Below, piece after piece: positions 17,138 to 26,634 of a stretch of 64,000 nucleotides of DNA. Numbering within the stretch: position 1 is the stretch's first letter; each line of letters begins with the position of its first letter. Under the pieces are notes generated by a model that had not been told where the DNA came from, searched no databases, and was given only the letters and a program-made list of their open reading frames with translations. Position numbers and translations under genes: made by a program. The DNA comes from Acidovorax sp. Leaf78. GTDB lineage: Bacteria > Pseudomonadota > Gammaproteobacteria > Burkholderiales > Burkholderiaceae_C. The DNA is taken from assembly GCF_001422735.1 (NCBI RefSeq), contig NZ_LMLZ01000022.1:401660-465659 (forward strand), in the 5' to 3' direction.

Positions 17138-17566
17138 ATGGCATCCACCCCACCTGCACCTGTGGCCGTGCGCGGCAAAGTCCCTGATTCGGAAAAAATC
17201 ACCATCAACCTGGGGTTCGTGGACCTGGGCCACATCGACCTGCTGGTGTCCGAAGGCTTTTATGCCAACCGCACGGACTTCATCCGCACGGCCATCCGCA
17301 ACCAGCTGACTGCCCAGGGCGACGCCGTGCGGCAGGTGGTGGCCCGCAAGATGCTTGTGCTCGGTCTGCAGCGATTCGGCCGCGCCGAGCTGGAAGCCGT
17401 GCAGGCGGCAGGGCAGGTGCTGGAGATCCGCGTGCTGGGCCTTGTCAGCATCGATAACGACGTACCCGCCCCGCTGGCGGAGGCCACCATCGCCTCCGTC
17501 ACGGTGCTGGGTGCCTTTCATGCCAGCACCGCCGTCAAGGCGGCGCTGGCCGGGCGCATCCACTGA
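17138..17566 (+). CDS. Ribbon-helix-helix (CopG-type) transcriptional regulator
   Basis: 142 residues. An RHH fold of about residues 20-60 is seen in EKITINLGFVDLGHIDLLV followed by NRTDFIRTAIRNQL. The remaining C-terminal ~70 residues are a second domain of unknown ligand. The ATG at 17138 is chosen because 17108 lies inside the operator and has no ribosome site. The preceding ATCCA array is the likely operator. The esterase gene 38 bases downstream is probably in the same operon, so this regulator may control polyhydroxyalkanoate or ester use. Confidence 0.82.
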   Translation: MASTPPAPVAVRGKVPDSEKITINLGFVDLGHIDLLVSEGFYANRTDFIRTAIRNQLTAQGDAVRQVVARKMLVLGLQRFGRAELEAVQAAGQVLEIRVLGLVSIDNDVPAPLAEATIASVTVLGAFHASTAVKAALAGRIH

Positions 17567-17604
17567 CGGCAGCGCCGCCCACCCCACAACCCCAAGGAAC
17601 CCCG

Positions 17605-18969
17605 ATGGACTGGAACCACAAACTCAAGCAACTGATGGGTGAAGCCACCCAACTGGTGCGCACCGGCCATCTGGCGGATGCCACCCGGGCCATTCAACAG
17701 GCGCTGGGCCAACCAGCGACGGCGCCTGCCGCGGCGCAAGGTACCCCCGGCACACCGAATGCCCCCGCCCCCAGCACCACCGCGGGGCAGCCGCCAGCGC
17801 CCGGTGCCAGCTTTCGCACCGCCACGCCGTGGCGCACCGGCGTGGCGCAGGATGTGGAAGACGCCGTGGTTATCGAGCGAGAGACCCGCCCCGGCGAGGG
17901 CCGCGCCGCCACCGACCACACAGGCCGCCAGAGCGCGAGCACCGGGCAAGCCAGCCCAGCCAGCGCTCTATCCACTGCGCCCTTTGCAACGCTCTCGGGC
18001 CCCTCAAAGGCTGAACCGGCGGGCAACTCCGCCAGCGCCGAGGCACCGGGCAGCTTTACCCGCGTGGCCTTCAGCCACCCCGGCGCGCCGCACAACCTGC
18101 ACCACTACCACCTGTACGTGCCGCCCGGCGCGGCCACCGGCACGCCCATGCCCCTGGTGCTGATGCTGCATGGCTGTACGCAAAACCCCACGGACTTTGC
18201 CACCGGCACCGGCATGAACCACGCTGCCGCGCCCGCCAACGCACTGGTGCTGTACCCCGCGCAGCCGAACAGCGCCAACCCCAACGGCTGCTGGAACTGG
18301 TTCCGCCCCGAAGACCAGCGCCGCGGCAGCGGCGAGCCCGCGCTGCTGGTGGCCATGGTGCGCGACGTGATGGCACGCCACCCGGTGGATGCCCAGCGCG
18401 TCTACGTGGCAGGCCTGTCCGCCGGCGGCGCCATGGCCGCCTTGCTGGGCCGCGAGTACCCGGACGTGTTTGCCGCCGTGGGCGTGCACTCGGGCCTCTC
18501 GGCCGGCGCCGCGCACAACGTGATGGGCGCACTGTCGGCCATGAAGACGGGCGCCAAGCCCCACCCCCGCGGCACGCCTGTGGCGGCACCGGGCCAGCCA
18601 GTCACCCCGGTGATCGTCTTCCATGGCGATGCAGACCCCACGGTCAGCGCGCGCAACGGCGAACAGGTGGTGCAAGCCGCACTGGGCGCCGTGGCTGGCG
18701 GCGCTGCAGTGCTGCACAAAACCGTGCAGCAAGGGCAGTCGGGCAGCGGACAGCGCTACACGCGGGCGGTGCACAGCCGCGCGGCGGCCGCTGGCGGTGA
18801 GTCCGTCAACGCAGGCCCCGTGGTGGCAGAGCACTGGGTGTTGCATGGCGCAGGCCACGCCTGGGCCGGTGGCAACGCGCAGGGCAGCCACACCGACCCG
18901 CGCGGGGTGGATGCCACGGGCGAGATGCTGCGGTTCTTTCTGGAGCAGCGGCTTGCGGCCCAAGGTTGA
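17605..18969 (+). CDS. PHB depolymerase family esterase
   Basis: 454 residues. An alpha/beta hydrolase of the esterase/PHB depolymerase type (LpqC-like). The lipase box GLSAGG places the nucleophile at S272; HGCTQNPTDF marks the oxyanion region, and DADPTV and GHAWAGG carry the probable Asp and His. The first ~140 residues are low-complexity Ala/Pro/Thr-rich and no signal peptide is evident, so localisation is unclear. It follows the RHH regulator closely. The substrate, polymer or short ester, is not determined. Confidence 0.85.
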   Translation: MDWNHKLKQLMGEATQLVRTGHLADATRAIQQALGQPATAPAAAQGTPGTPNAPAPSTTAGQPPAPGASFRTATPWRTGVAQDVEDAVVIERETRPGEGRAATDHTGRQSASTGQASPASALSTAPFATLSGPSKAEPAGNSASAEAPGSFTRVAFSHPGAPHNLHHYHLYVPPGAATGTPMPLVLMLHGCTQNPTDFATGTGMNHAAAPANALVLYPAQPNSANPNGCWNWFRPEDQRRGSGEPALLVAMVRDVMARHPVDAQRVYVAGLSAGGAMAALLGREYPDVFAAVGVHSGLSAGAAHNVMGALSAMKTGAKPHPRGTPVAAPGQPVTPVIVFHGDADPTVSARNGEQVVQAALGAVAGGAAVLHKTVQQGQSGSGQRYTRAVHSRAAAAGGESVNAGPVVAEHWVLHGAGHAWAGGNAQGSHTDPRGVDATGEMLRFFLEQRLAAQG

Positions 18970-19027
18970 CATCGGGGCACACGCCCCGGGTGCGAGAGTC
19001 CGCGCCGCGTCTTGGCGACGGGCTGCC

Positions 19028-19309
19028 TCAATAGGTCACGGTGATGTTGGCATTCCGGGCGCCGACCCTGACATGCTCGGATTCCAGATCTGTCTTGAGA
19101 ACGTCCTTGGTTCCGCCAGCAGAGACGTTAAACGGATTGCCATAACCGGCTGATGCCTTGATGGCGCTGCTGTAGGTTTTTGAGCCGGCGGGCAGATAGT
19201 CGACATGCACTCTGGCCTGGGCGCCAGGGGCGGCAATGTGCATGCCGGTGGAATTGCCGAGATCAATCTCCTTAGAGTCGTCTTGGGCGATGTTGACGGT
19301 AGTAGGCAT
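19028..19309 (-). CDS. Small hypothetical protein, beta-rich
   Basis: 93 residues. AGGAGA precedes the ATG at 19309. It shows alternating polar and hydrophobic stretches such as QARVHVDYLPAGSKTY and ends VGARNANITVTY, suggesting a small beta sandwich. There is no signal peptide or cysteine, and no family was recognised. It converges with the esterase gene and is divergent from the exonuclease gene. Codon use is less GC-rich than that of its neighbours. Confidence 0.6.
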   Translation of the reverse strand: MPTTVNIAQDDSKEIDLGNSTGMHIAAPGAQARVHVDYLPAGSKTYSSAIKASAGYGNPFNVSAGGTKDVLKTDLESEHVRVGARNANITVTY

Positions 19310-19535
19310 AGAGGATCTCCTGGAAGTTGAGGGAAGCCCGGCGACGTGCCAGGCCCGGAAAGCCAATGTAGGCAGGCGAGATCGGAATGGCGATGACAGG
19401 CGATTACATGGCGCCGCGCCGGGCTCTGCATAAAGCCGCACTCCAGACACGCGGGGGTGGGCACACAGCACGCACCGGCTGGCGGGACCTGCGGCAAACA
19501 CGGCGGCACAATCCTTCTTTTTCGCATCCACACCC

Positions 19536-20180
19536 ATGCCCCCCATCGCCGTCATCGACTTTGAAACCACCGGCGTCTCGCCCGGCCAGGGCGCACGCGC
19601 GACCGAAGTCGCCATCGTGCTGCTGGAAAAAGGCCAGGTGGTGGACCGCTTTCAGAGCCTGATGAAGACGGGCGCGTGGATTCCGGCATTCATCACGCAA
19701 CTGACCGGCATCACCAACGCCATGGTGAACGCCGCGCCCGATGCTGCAGGCGTCATGGCCGACGCGGCGCGGTTTGTGGGGGATGCACCGATGGTGGCGC
19801 ACAACGCGGCGTTCGACAGCAAGTTCTGGCAGGCCGAATTGGCACTCGCCGGCGTGGCCGCACCGCACCCGTTTGCCTGCACGGTGCTGCTGTCGCGCCG
19901 CCTGTATCCCCAGGCGCCCAGCCACAAGCTCGGGACGCTGGTGGACTACCACGGCCTGCCGCGCACCGGCCAGGCCCACCGCGCGCTCGCCGATGCCGAG
20001 ATGGCCGCCGCGCTGCTGGCGCGCATCCAGCACGACCTGCGCACGCAGTGGCGCGTGGCCGAGCCAGGCCATGCGCTGCTGATGGCGTTGCAGCGCTGTG
20101 CGAAGCCGGGCATAGGAAAACTGCTGGCGCAGCATGGCGAGATTGCGCCGACCGCGCTGCAGGCGGTGCCGGCCGCGTGA
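19536..20180 (+). CDS. DEDDh 3'-5' exonuclease (DnaQ-like)
   Basis: 214 residues. Exo I is D8-F-E10-T, Exo II is HNAAFD and Exo III includes HRALADAEM, giving the DEDDh set typical of proofreading-type RNase T/DnaQ exonucleases. It lacks a polymerase domain and the C-terminal part of DnaQ, so it is probably a stand-alone nuclease of unknown substrate. It stands alone, 18 bases before the convergent end of the PepSY gene. Confidence 0.87.
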   Translation: MPPIAVIDFETTGVSPGQGARATEVAIVLLEKGQVVDRFQSLMKTGAWIPAFITQLTGITNAMVNAAPDAAGVMADAARFVGDAPMVAHNAAFDSKFWQAELALAGVAAPHPFACTVLLSRRLYPQAPSHKLGTLVDYHGLPRTGQAHRALADAEMAAALLARIQHDLRTQWRVAEPGHALLMALQRCAKPGIGKLLAQHGEIAPTALQAVPAA

Positions 20181-20198
20181 TCGTTCTGCCAACGCTGG

Positions 20199-21425
20199 TC
20201 AATCAGCGCGGCGGTGCGCCCTTGCACGGCGCTTGCGGGCCCAGACCATGATGCCGGTCACGCTGAGCATGGCGACCACGACACCCACCAAGCCCACGGC
20301 AATGCGGTAGGCCAGGCCCCCGATTTCTCCGGTATGCAACACGCGCAGCCAGGCCGATACCTGGTCGCCTCCCAGTCCCCGGCCCTCGAAGTTCGTGAGC
20401 AGCACCGCCCCGGTGTCCCCGTCGATCCAGAGATCGGAGCGGCCCACTTCGTCGCGCAGGTCCCAGCTAGTGCGTGTGCGGTACAGGTAGGCACCCTGGG
20501 CGGGTCGGTACCACAGGCTGTCCTCACGCAGCACCTGGAACCCCTGGCTCGATGCCAGGGACTGCAGGCTGTCGCGCGCGCGGGCATGCGCCACGCGCCA
20601 GTCCAGCCGGGGCTCCCACCGCGGCGCTGGCAGGCGGGGCGGCCGCTGCCGCGCTTCGTCCTGGAAAGAAAAAGCGGTCGACATCACCGGGCGGTAGACA
20701 GCCTCGCGCAGGTTGAGCATGACACTGGACCAGGCGAACACGAGCAATGCAACCCACAGCCACAAGCCGAATGCACGGTGCAGGTCCAGTGTGAAGCGGT
20801 AGGCGGAGGCACCGCGCTTGATGCCCCATGCCGGACGCCATTTGCGCAGAAATGGCTGGCCCCGAGGCAAGGTCAGCCACAGGCCTGTGAAGCAGTCGAG
20901 CGTCCACACGAGCGCGACGGCGCCCATGAACCACTTGCCCCACGGATGCGGCAGGGCCAATGCCTCGTGCAGGCGCCAGACGAAGGGCACGAGGTTTTCG
21001 GCGTGCCATCGGCCTTCGGACCACAACACACCCCATTGCCGGTCGCCCAGTACCGCTCCGGTGTACGGGTCGACAAAAACCTGATCCCGCGTGGGCACGA
21101 TGGGATCGCCCGAGATGGCGTGGGGCCGCGGCATGAGGAAGAACATCAGCGAGTGACCCGGCTGCGGAAAGCCCAGGTAGTCTGCCCGTGCCGCGGGGTA
21201 ACGCTGCTGCAACTGCTCGCGCAGCACGAACGGGTCCTGCAGGCTGCGAACCGTGTCTGAACCGTGCGGCACTGCGACCTGAAACAGCTGCGGGTTGAGC
21301 AGGGCCTCGAGCTCGTTCTTGAAAGCGAGCACGCTGCCCGTAAGGCCCGCCGCAGCGAGAAACAACGCCGTTGCCAAGCCTGCCCAGCGGTGCAGCCGCC
21401 CAGCCAGGACGCGCACTCCAGCCAC
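20199..21425 (-). CDS. PepSY-associated inner-membrane protein, siderophore related
   Basis: 408 residues with four membrane segments (about 10-35, 145-165, 195-218, 345-385) and PepSY-type segments between. This family (PiuB/FpvG-like) is often beside TonB siderophore receptors and may reduce or release iron from siderophore. The start ATG at 21425 is six bases beyond the receptor stop, so it is the last gene of the fecI-fecR-receptor operon. His residues within membrane segments (HRWAGL, LHRAFG, LHTGEI) may bind haem, a known feature of related proteins, but this is not proven here. Confidence 0.85.
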   Translation of the reverse strand: MAGVRVLAGRLHRWAGLATALFLAAAGLTGSVLAFKNELEALLNPQLFQVAVPHGSDTVRSLQDPFVLREQLQQRYPAARADYLGFPQPGHSLMFFLMPRPHAISGDPIVPTRDQVFVDPYTGAVLGDRQWGVLWSEGRWHAENLVPFVWRLHEALALPHPWGKWFMGAVALVWTLDCFTGLWLTLPRGQPFLRKWRPAWGIKRGASAYRFTLDLHRAFGLWLWVALLVFAWSSVMLNLREAVYRPVMSTAFSFQDEARQRPPRLPAPRWEPRLDWRVAHARARDSLQSLASSQGFQVLREDSLWYRPAQGAYLYRTRTSWDLRDEVGRSDLWIDGDTGAVLLTNFEGRGLGGDQVSAWLRVLHTGEIGGLAYRIAVGLVGVVVAMLSVTGIMVWARKRRARAHRRAD

Positions 21426-21431
21426 TCTTTG

Positions 21432-23879
21432 CTACCAGCGGTAAGCGACGCTGGCGGCCACCGAACGCGGCGCGCCGTAGTCGCAGCCGGTGACACCGTT
21501 GTAGCAGACCGAAGGTATGTAGCGCTTGTCAGCCAGGTTGCTCACGTTGACTGCGTAGTGCCACGGACCCTGTTCATAGCCTAGCCGCAGATCCGCCAAG
21601 GTGTAGCCTGGCACGCCGGTGCTGGCACTGGCCGCGCTGCCAGGCTTGGCGGACACGTAGCGCACGCCCGCACCCAGTGTCCAACCGGGCAGCCCCCAGT
21701 TGCCCAGCCGGTAGTCCGCCCACAGCGAGGCCACATGGTAGGGCGACGCAAAGAACCGCCCACCGGCCTCGCCGGGCACATTGCTGCGGGCCACGCGCGC
21801 GTCGGTGTAGGTGTAGGCGGCCATCAGCTGCACGGCCTGACCGAGGCGGGTGTGCGCTTCGATTTCCAGGCCGCGCGACACCACTTCGCCGGTCTGTACG
21901 GAAAAGCCCGGCTCTACCGGATCGGGCGTGAGCACGTTCTTGCGCTTGAGCTGGTAAACGGCAGCCGACACGGATGTATCGCGTCCTTCGGGCTGGTAGC
22001 GAACGCCGGCTTCGTACTGCAGGCCCTTGTCGGGTGCGAAGGACTTACCCGATCGGTCGGTGCCGCCCGTAGGGTTGAACGATTGGCTGATGCTCAGGTA
22101 AGGCGCGAGCCCGCTATCGGTCAGGTAGACCAGACCCGCGCGACCGGTGGTAGCGGTGTTCTTCTGCGTCTGGCCTGCGCCGTTGAAGACATCGTCGTTG
22201 CGGAAGCGGTCGTGGCGCCCGCCCACCAGCAGCACCCAGCGGCCGTCGATCTTGATCTGGTCCTGCAGGTAGACGCCGAACTGGCGCCGGTTGTCCTTCA
22301 GATGCCGCCAGGTGCTGGTGGTGAAGGGCGCGCCATAAACGGGAGCGAAGACGTCGATGGGCGCCAGCGTGCCGCGCTCGCGCACGGTGTCGTATTCGGA
22401 GCGGGCATAGTCCACGCCGCCGAGCAGCGCGTGCTGCACGGCGCCACTGCCCAGGCGGTACTGCAGGTGGGTGTCGGTGGTGAACACCGCCGTGTGATCG
22501 TCGTGCATGCGCGACTGGCGGGCGAGCCTCTGGCGAGTCGGCCCGGCCACCCAGCCTCCGCTCAGGAAGTAGTTCGAGTCCAGGCTGGACTGAAAACGGC
22601 GCAATGCGTGGCTCAGTTGCAGGGTGTCCGATAGCGCGTGCTCGACGACGTAGCCCAGGGTGCTGATAGTGGTGTCGAAACGGTTGTAGCCCGGCTCACC
22701 AAGGTAGCGGCTGCGGGGAATCTCGCCAAGCGGGTGGTCTTGCAACGTACCGATGATGGGCAAGGTGCCGGCATCGCTCTGCCGCGACTTCTGGTGGCTG
22801 GCCAGCAGCGTGACCGCTGTGGCCGCCGACGGGCGCCAGGTGAGCGCTGGCGCCACATAGATGCGGTCGTCCCGGCCGAAGTCGATGAAGGTGTCGCTCT
22901 TGCGTGCCAGGGCCGTGAGGCGGTAGGACCACACGCCTTCGGCGCCGATGGGGCCCGTGAGGTCGGCCGACACCTGGCGGCGCTGGTGGCTTCCCACTTC
23001 GAGATTCACTTCGCGGTAGGCCTCGCGCTGGGGCCGCTTGGTCACGGTGTTGACCACTCCGCCCGGTGCCGCGGCGCCGTAGAGGATGGACGATGGGCCT
23101 TTGAGAAACTCCACACGCTCCAGGCCATAGGGTTCCTGCTTGCCGTTGTAGATGTTGGCCATGTAGCGCATGCCGTCGCGGTAGAAGCTGCCGAACTGCA
23201 TGTCGGCCTGGAAACCGCGCAGGAAGAACGAATCACCCTGGCTGGGGTTGATCGCCGCAGCCCCGGAGGCGATGCCGGCGGTGTAGCCCAGGGCGTCCTG
23301 CAGCGTCTGCGCGTGCTGGATCTGCATCTGCTGGCTGCCCACGACCGAGATCGATTGCGGCGTCTCGATCAGCGGGGTGTCCGTGCGGGTGGCGGTGGCG
23401 CTACGGGTGGCCGTGTAGCCGCGCAGCGGGCTGGTGGCCGTCTCTACCTCGGCGGCGGCGGTGACGCGCACCTGGGGAAGCGTCTTTCCCGCATCGACAG
23501 GCAGAGAGTCTTGTACTCCGGCTTTTTGCGGTGCGGCCACCAGCACATAGCCCGCCGGCGTACGGCCGATGGCGTGGCCACTGCCTCGCAGCAATTCGGA
23601 GAATCCGTCCTCCACACCGTAGCTGCCCTGCAGGCCCGGGGTGCGAAGGCCCTGCACACGTGCCGCGTCCACCGCGATCGCCACGCCCGCCTGCTGGGCA
23701 AATCGGTTGAGCGCCTCCGCCAGGGGGCCGGCGGGAATGTCGTAAGACCGCGCTGCCTGGGCGGCAGGTTGCGCCTGTACGGGCAACGCGGCCGCCGCCA
23801 GCCCGGCCAGGGCCATCTGCAGCGCCAAAGGGGCGAGCCGGGCTCTCAGAACCGGGCGTGCGGGGAGGGTGAAGAGCAT
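21432..23879 (-). CDS. TonB-dependent siderophore receptor with signalling domain
   Basis: 815 residues. A signal peptide ends near QAQP (about residue 36). The STN signalling domain (RSYDIPAGPLAEALNRF... about 45-115) precedes a plug domain and a 22-strand-type barrel ending in Y-R-W, the usual C-terminal aromatic end. It imports a ferric siderophore using TonB energy and signals to FecR. The start at 23879 is chosen over a GTG 14 codons earlier because it gives a clean export signal. The immediately upstream FecI/FecR genes make it a FecA/FpvA-style transducer. The siderophore cannot be named. Confidence 0.92.
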   Translation of the reverse strand: MLFTLPARPVLRARLAPLALQMALAGLAAAALPVQAQPAAQAARSYDIPAGPLAEALNRFAQQAGVAIAVDAARVQGLRTPGLQGSYGVEDGFSELLRGSGHAIGRTPAGYVLVAAPQKAGVQDSLPVDAGKTLPQVRVTAAAEVETATSPLRGYTATRSATATRTDTPLIETPQSISVVGSQQMQIQHAQTLQDALGYTAGIASGAAAINPSQGDSFFLRGFQADMQFGSFYRDGMRYMANIYNGKQEPYGLERVEFLKGPSSILYGAAAPGGVVNTVTKRPQREAYREVNLEVGSHQRRQVSADLTGPIGAEGVWSYRLTALARKSDTFIDFGRDDRIYVAPALTWRPSAATAVTLLASHQKSRQSDAGTLPIIGTLQDHPLGEIPRSRYLGEPGYNRFDTTISTLGYVVEHALSDTLQLSHALRRFQSSLDSNYFLSGGWVAGPTRQRLARQSRMHDDHTAVFTTDTHLQYRLGSGAVQHALLGGVDYARSEYDTVRERGTLAPIDVFAPVYGAPFTTSTWRHLKDNRRQFGVYLQDQIKIDGRWVLLVGGRHDRFRNDDVFNGAGQTQKNTATTGRAGLVYLTDSGLAPYLSISQSFNPTGGTDRSGKSFAPDKGLQYEAGVRYQPEGRDTSVSAAVYQLKRKNVLTPDPVEPGFSVQTGEVVSRGLEIEAHTRLGQAVQLMAAYTYTDARVARSNVPGEAGGRFFASPYHVASLWADYRLGNWGLPGWTLGAGVRYVSAKPGSAASASTGVPGYTLADLRLGYEQGPWHYAVNVSNLADKRYIPSVCYNGVTGCDYGAPRSVAASVAYRW

Positions 23880-23966
23880 AGAAGGGATTCCTGGGGTGAC
23901 GTTGTTCACTGCATGACGCACGAGAACGCCACAGCGGAACCGGAAACTCCCAAAAATCCAAAAAAA

Positions 23967-25016
23967 TCAGGACTGGACGTCTACCAGAACCAGCCAGGGA
24001 GTGAGGGTGCGCACGCGCAGCTGCGGGAAGCTGGTGAGCAGCAGTTGCAAAGCCTGGTCGGTGTCGTCCAGTGGCAGCACGGCCGAAACGCGGATGCCCT
24101 CGATGGCACTGCGGTCATAGCGGAGGTGACCGGGACGGTGGCGGGCCAGCTCGTCCAGCACCTCGGACAGCGGCCGGTCGTTGGCCACCAGTTGGTGCGC
24201 GGCCCAGGCCTGCGCGGCGCTGCGTACATCGACGGGCTGCACTGCGCCGACGCCGTGGCGGGTGATGCGCACGCGTTCGCCAGCATGCACGCGGGTACCC
24301 TCGCCGCCGGCTGGGTGGCCATCAGCCTGCTGCACTGCGACGGTGGACTCCAGCATGGTGAGTTCGGTGACCGGTCCTTCGGCCATATCCATGCGCCGCA
24401 CAGCGAAACGGGTGCCCAGCGCGCGGATGCGGCCCTCGGGCGTCTCCACATCGAAGGGGCGCGGACCTGCAAGCGCCTGGCCGTCGCGGGCCACGTCCAC
24501 AAGGATCTCGCCCTGCACCAACTCCACGGTGCGGCCGTCCGCGCCATAGCGGACATTCACGGCACTGGCGCTGCCGAGGGTGAGGTGGCTGCCGTCGGCC
24601 AGGATGTGGGACTGCCACTGTCCCGTGGATGTTCGCAGGCCCGCCAGCAGATAGCCAGCAGGCCAGGCCTGCAGCGCGCACCAGGCCGACACGGCGAGCG
24701 CGCAGGCCATGGCCACACCAACACGCCGCGCACCGCTGCGCGGGCGTGCCAAGCCGGCGCGCAAGGCGGCCTTGGCAGCCTGGGTGGTCTGGGGGAAACC
24801 ACCGGCACGTTCACGCATAGACTGGACCTGGCCCAGCAGGGATTCCATCTCGGCCGCGGCGGCCGCATGCCGGGGGTCCGTGGCCTTCCAGGCCTCAAAA
24901 CCGCGCCGGGCCCGATCCCGCTCGTCTGCACCATCGGCCGTGAGCTGAACGATCCACTCGGCAGCCTGGCGGGCCATCTCCTCCTGAGCGACAGGATCAG
25001 GGATAGGGGTGCGCAT
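23967..25016 (-). CDS. fecR: FecR-type anti-sigma regulator
   Basis: 349 residues. The N-terminal ~85 residues (EWIVQLTADGADERDRA, FEAWKATDPRHAAAAAEM) are the cytoplasmic sigma-binding domain, followed by one membrane segment (about 95-125) and a periplasmic FecR domain (about 130-245) with SHILADGSHLTLGSASAV. It carries the signal from the receptor STN domain to FecI. The start at 25016 lies just beyond the sigma stop. Whether it acts as activator, as in FecR, or inhibitor cannot be read from sequence. Confidence 0.9.
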   Translation of the reverse strand: MRTPIPDPVAQEEMARQAAEWIVQLTADGADERDRARRGFEAWKATDPRHAAAAAEMESLLGQVQSMRERAGGFPQTTQAAKAALRAGLARPRSGARRVGVAMACALAVSAWCALQAWPAGYLLAGLRTSTGQWQSHILADGSHLTLGSASAVNVRYGADGRTVELVQGEILVDVARDGQALAGPRPFDVETPEGRIRALGTRFAVRRMDMAEGPVTELTMLESTVAVQQADGHPAGGEGTRVHAGERVRITRHGVGAVQPVDVRSAAQAWAAHQLVANDRPLSEVLDELARHRPGHLRYDRSAIEGIRVSAVLPLDDTDQALQLLLTSFPQLRVRTLTPWLVLVDVQS

Positions 25017-25030
25017 GGATATGCCCGCGA

Positions 25031-25552
25031 TCAGACCGGGGCACCGTTGGCACGGCACTGCAGCAGAACCTGCACCAGATACTTGCGCACCATGCGATCG
25101 GACACACCCAGGCGTGCCGCCACACTGGCATGGCTCTCACCGTCGAGGTAATGCAGAACAAAAGCTTCTCGCGCCTTGGCAGGTGTTCCTTGCAACGCCG
25201 TGCTGATCTGCACCAGCGCCTGCACCGCCATCAGCGTGTCTTCCGGGGAGTGGTGGCCGGTTGCGGCACCCGCGGCGTGCGCCAGCTCGGCCAGGTAGGC
25301 CTGCTCGACCTGCTGGCGGCGAGCACGGTCTACGAGCAAGCGCTTGGCGGTGGTGGTGAGATAAGCGCGCGGCTCGCGCATGCCCGTCAAAGCATCGCGC
25401 GAGGCAATGATGCGCACGAAGGTGTCCTGCGCAACGTCGGCCGCGTTGTGCGCGCAGCCCATGCGCGCACGCAACCACCCGAACAGCCAGCCATGGTGCT
25501 TGCTGTACAGAGCGTGCAATTCCTGCTGCAGGGCAGGCTCGGCGGCTGGCAT
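25031..25552 (-). CDS. fecI: FecI-type ECF sigma factor
   Basis: 173 residues. Region 2 is seen in the segment with DVAQDTFVRI and MREPRAYLTTTAKRLLVDRARR, and region 4 in ASVAARLGVSDRMVRKYLVQ. ECF sigma factors of this group drive transcription of the adjacent receptor gene. It is the first gene of the four-gene set and sits directly below a Fur-box-like sequence (25571-25590), as expected for iron-repressed fecIR genes. Confidence 0.9.
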   Translation of the reverse strand: MPAAEPALQQELHALYSKHHGWLFGWLRARMGCAHNAADVAQDTFVRIIASRDALTGMREPRAYLTTTAKRLLVDRARRQQVEQAYLAELAHAAGAATGHHSPEDTLMAVQALVQISTALQGTPAKAREAFVLHYLDGESHASVAARLGVSDRMVRKYLVQVLLQCRANGAPV

Positions 25553-25570
25553 GGGGCCCGTGTTGTAACG

Positions 25571-25590
25571 AATGAGAATTATTCACAATT
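25571..25590. promoter_or_regulatory. Fur-box-like sequence before fecI
   Basis: AATGAGAATTATTCACAATT contains the palindromic core GAATTATTC and agrees with the AT-rich repeats of the Fur consensus. It lies 19 bp above the fecI start, where Fur-Fe2+ would block transcription. Strong local AT content in a GC-rich genome adds weight. No score was computed. Confidence 0.65.
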
Positions 25591-25683
25591 GTATCGCCAT
25601 GCCCTCGACGGTATGTGGCATCTCGCAGGCCCGCCAGCGAATCAAAGAAAATACGCGCTTTTGCTTTGCAACCAGACCACCGC

Positions 25684-25953
25684 ATGACCGACACCACGCC
25701 AGCCGCCACGACCGCCACCGGCCGTCCCGCACTCCCCGACCACCTGAGCGTGGACCCGCGCAGCCCGCACCACGTGGCTGCGGTGTTCCAGCATGACATC
25801 GGCATCCGCTTCAACGGCAAGGACCGCACCGATGTGGAGGAATACTGCGTCAGCGAGGGCTGGGTGAAGGTGCCTGCGGGCAAGACGGTGGACCGCAAGG
25901 GCCACCCGCTGATGATCAAGCTCAAAGGCAAGGTCGAGGCTTTCTACAAGTGA
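25684..25953 (+). CDS. DUF3297 family protein
   Basis: 89 residues, a small conserved protein of unknown function (DUF3297). The characteristic middle HVAAVFQHDIGIRFNGK, followed by YCVSEGWVKV, is intact. No signal peptide, membrane segment or catalytic site is evident. The start is at MTDTT because upstream codons carry no family sequence. It is 55 bases before the RNase H-like gene, perhaps co-transcribed. Confidence 0.88.
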   Translation: MTDTTPAATTATGRPALPDHLSVDPRSPHHVAAVFQHDIGIRFNGKDRTDVEEYCVSEGWVKVPAGKTVDRKGHPLMIKLKGKVEAFYK

Positions 25954-26008
25954 CACGGGGCCCGCGCGGCTGCGCCGCGCCGGGATCTGCCGCGCGTCTT
26001 TTTTTTCC

Positions 26009-26512
26009 ATGCCTGACGACAACGCCGCACCCTGGGTGATCCATTGCGACGGCAGTGCGGTGCCCAACCCGGGGCGCATGGGCCTGGGTGCCGTGGTGTG
26101 TGCGCCCGATGGCACGGTGGCGCAGCAGCTGTCCGAGGCCACCACCTTCACCGGCTGCAACAACGAGGCCGAGCTGCGGGCGCTGGCCCTGGCGCTGCGC
26201 TGGCTGCAAAGCCAGGGTGGCGCTGCCGGCAGCGCCGTGATGGCCTACAGCGACAACAGCGTGCTGGTGGAGCAACTGGGCACCACCCGCCCCGCCGGGA
26301 GTCCGCGGGTGCCTCCCATCGCCAGGCTGGCCGGCTTGTTCGATGAAGTGCGCGCGATGATGCAGGCCTGCGGCGATGTGAGCGTGCAGTGGATTCCACG
26401 CCATCGCAACGGTCAGGCCGATGCACTGGCACGTGGGGCGCTGGGGTTGGCGCCCAAGCCGTCCACGGGGCATCACACCCGTACGAAGAAGAAACGACAG
26501 AAGCGGCGGTGA
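26009..26512 (+). CDS. RNase H-like protein
   Basis: 167 residues. The RNase HI fold has catalytic residues D14 (CDGSAVPNPG), E53 (NNEAEL), D82 (YSDNSV) and D138, with H132 in RHRNGQADALAR, so all active-site positions are present. Family members degrade the RNA of RNA/DNA hybrids. It is a secondary copy of the RNase HI-like type rather than clearly rnhA, and it has a basic Arg/Lys tail after residue 150 that may bind nucleic acid. Confidence 0.85.
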   Translation: MPDDNAAPWVIHCDGSAVPNPGRMGLGAVVCAPDGTVAQQLSEATTFTGCNNEAELRALALALRWLQSQGGAAGSAVMAYSDNSVLVEQLGTTRPAGSPRVPPIARLAGLFDEVRAMMQACGDVSVQWIPRHRNGQADALARGALGLAPKPSTGHHTRTKKKRQKRR

Positions 26513-26634
26513 GGAGCCGGGGGCTGGCGCATGCCATCTGCACGCGCCCCTGCCTTGTTCCCTCTCCCGCAAGGGAAGAGAGCGTGAAGACAAGTCCCGC
26601 GTGACACGTTCTGTGTGCGAAACCCCAGGCCCCC

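Noticed and set aside
25964-26006. Hairpin GCGCGGC/GCCGCGC followed by a T run before the RNase H-like gene
   Set aside because: The T run is about 20 bases beyond the stem, so it does not form a proper Rho-independent terminator. Left as chance GC hairpin.
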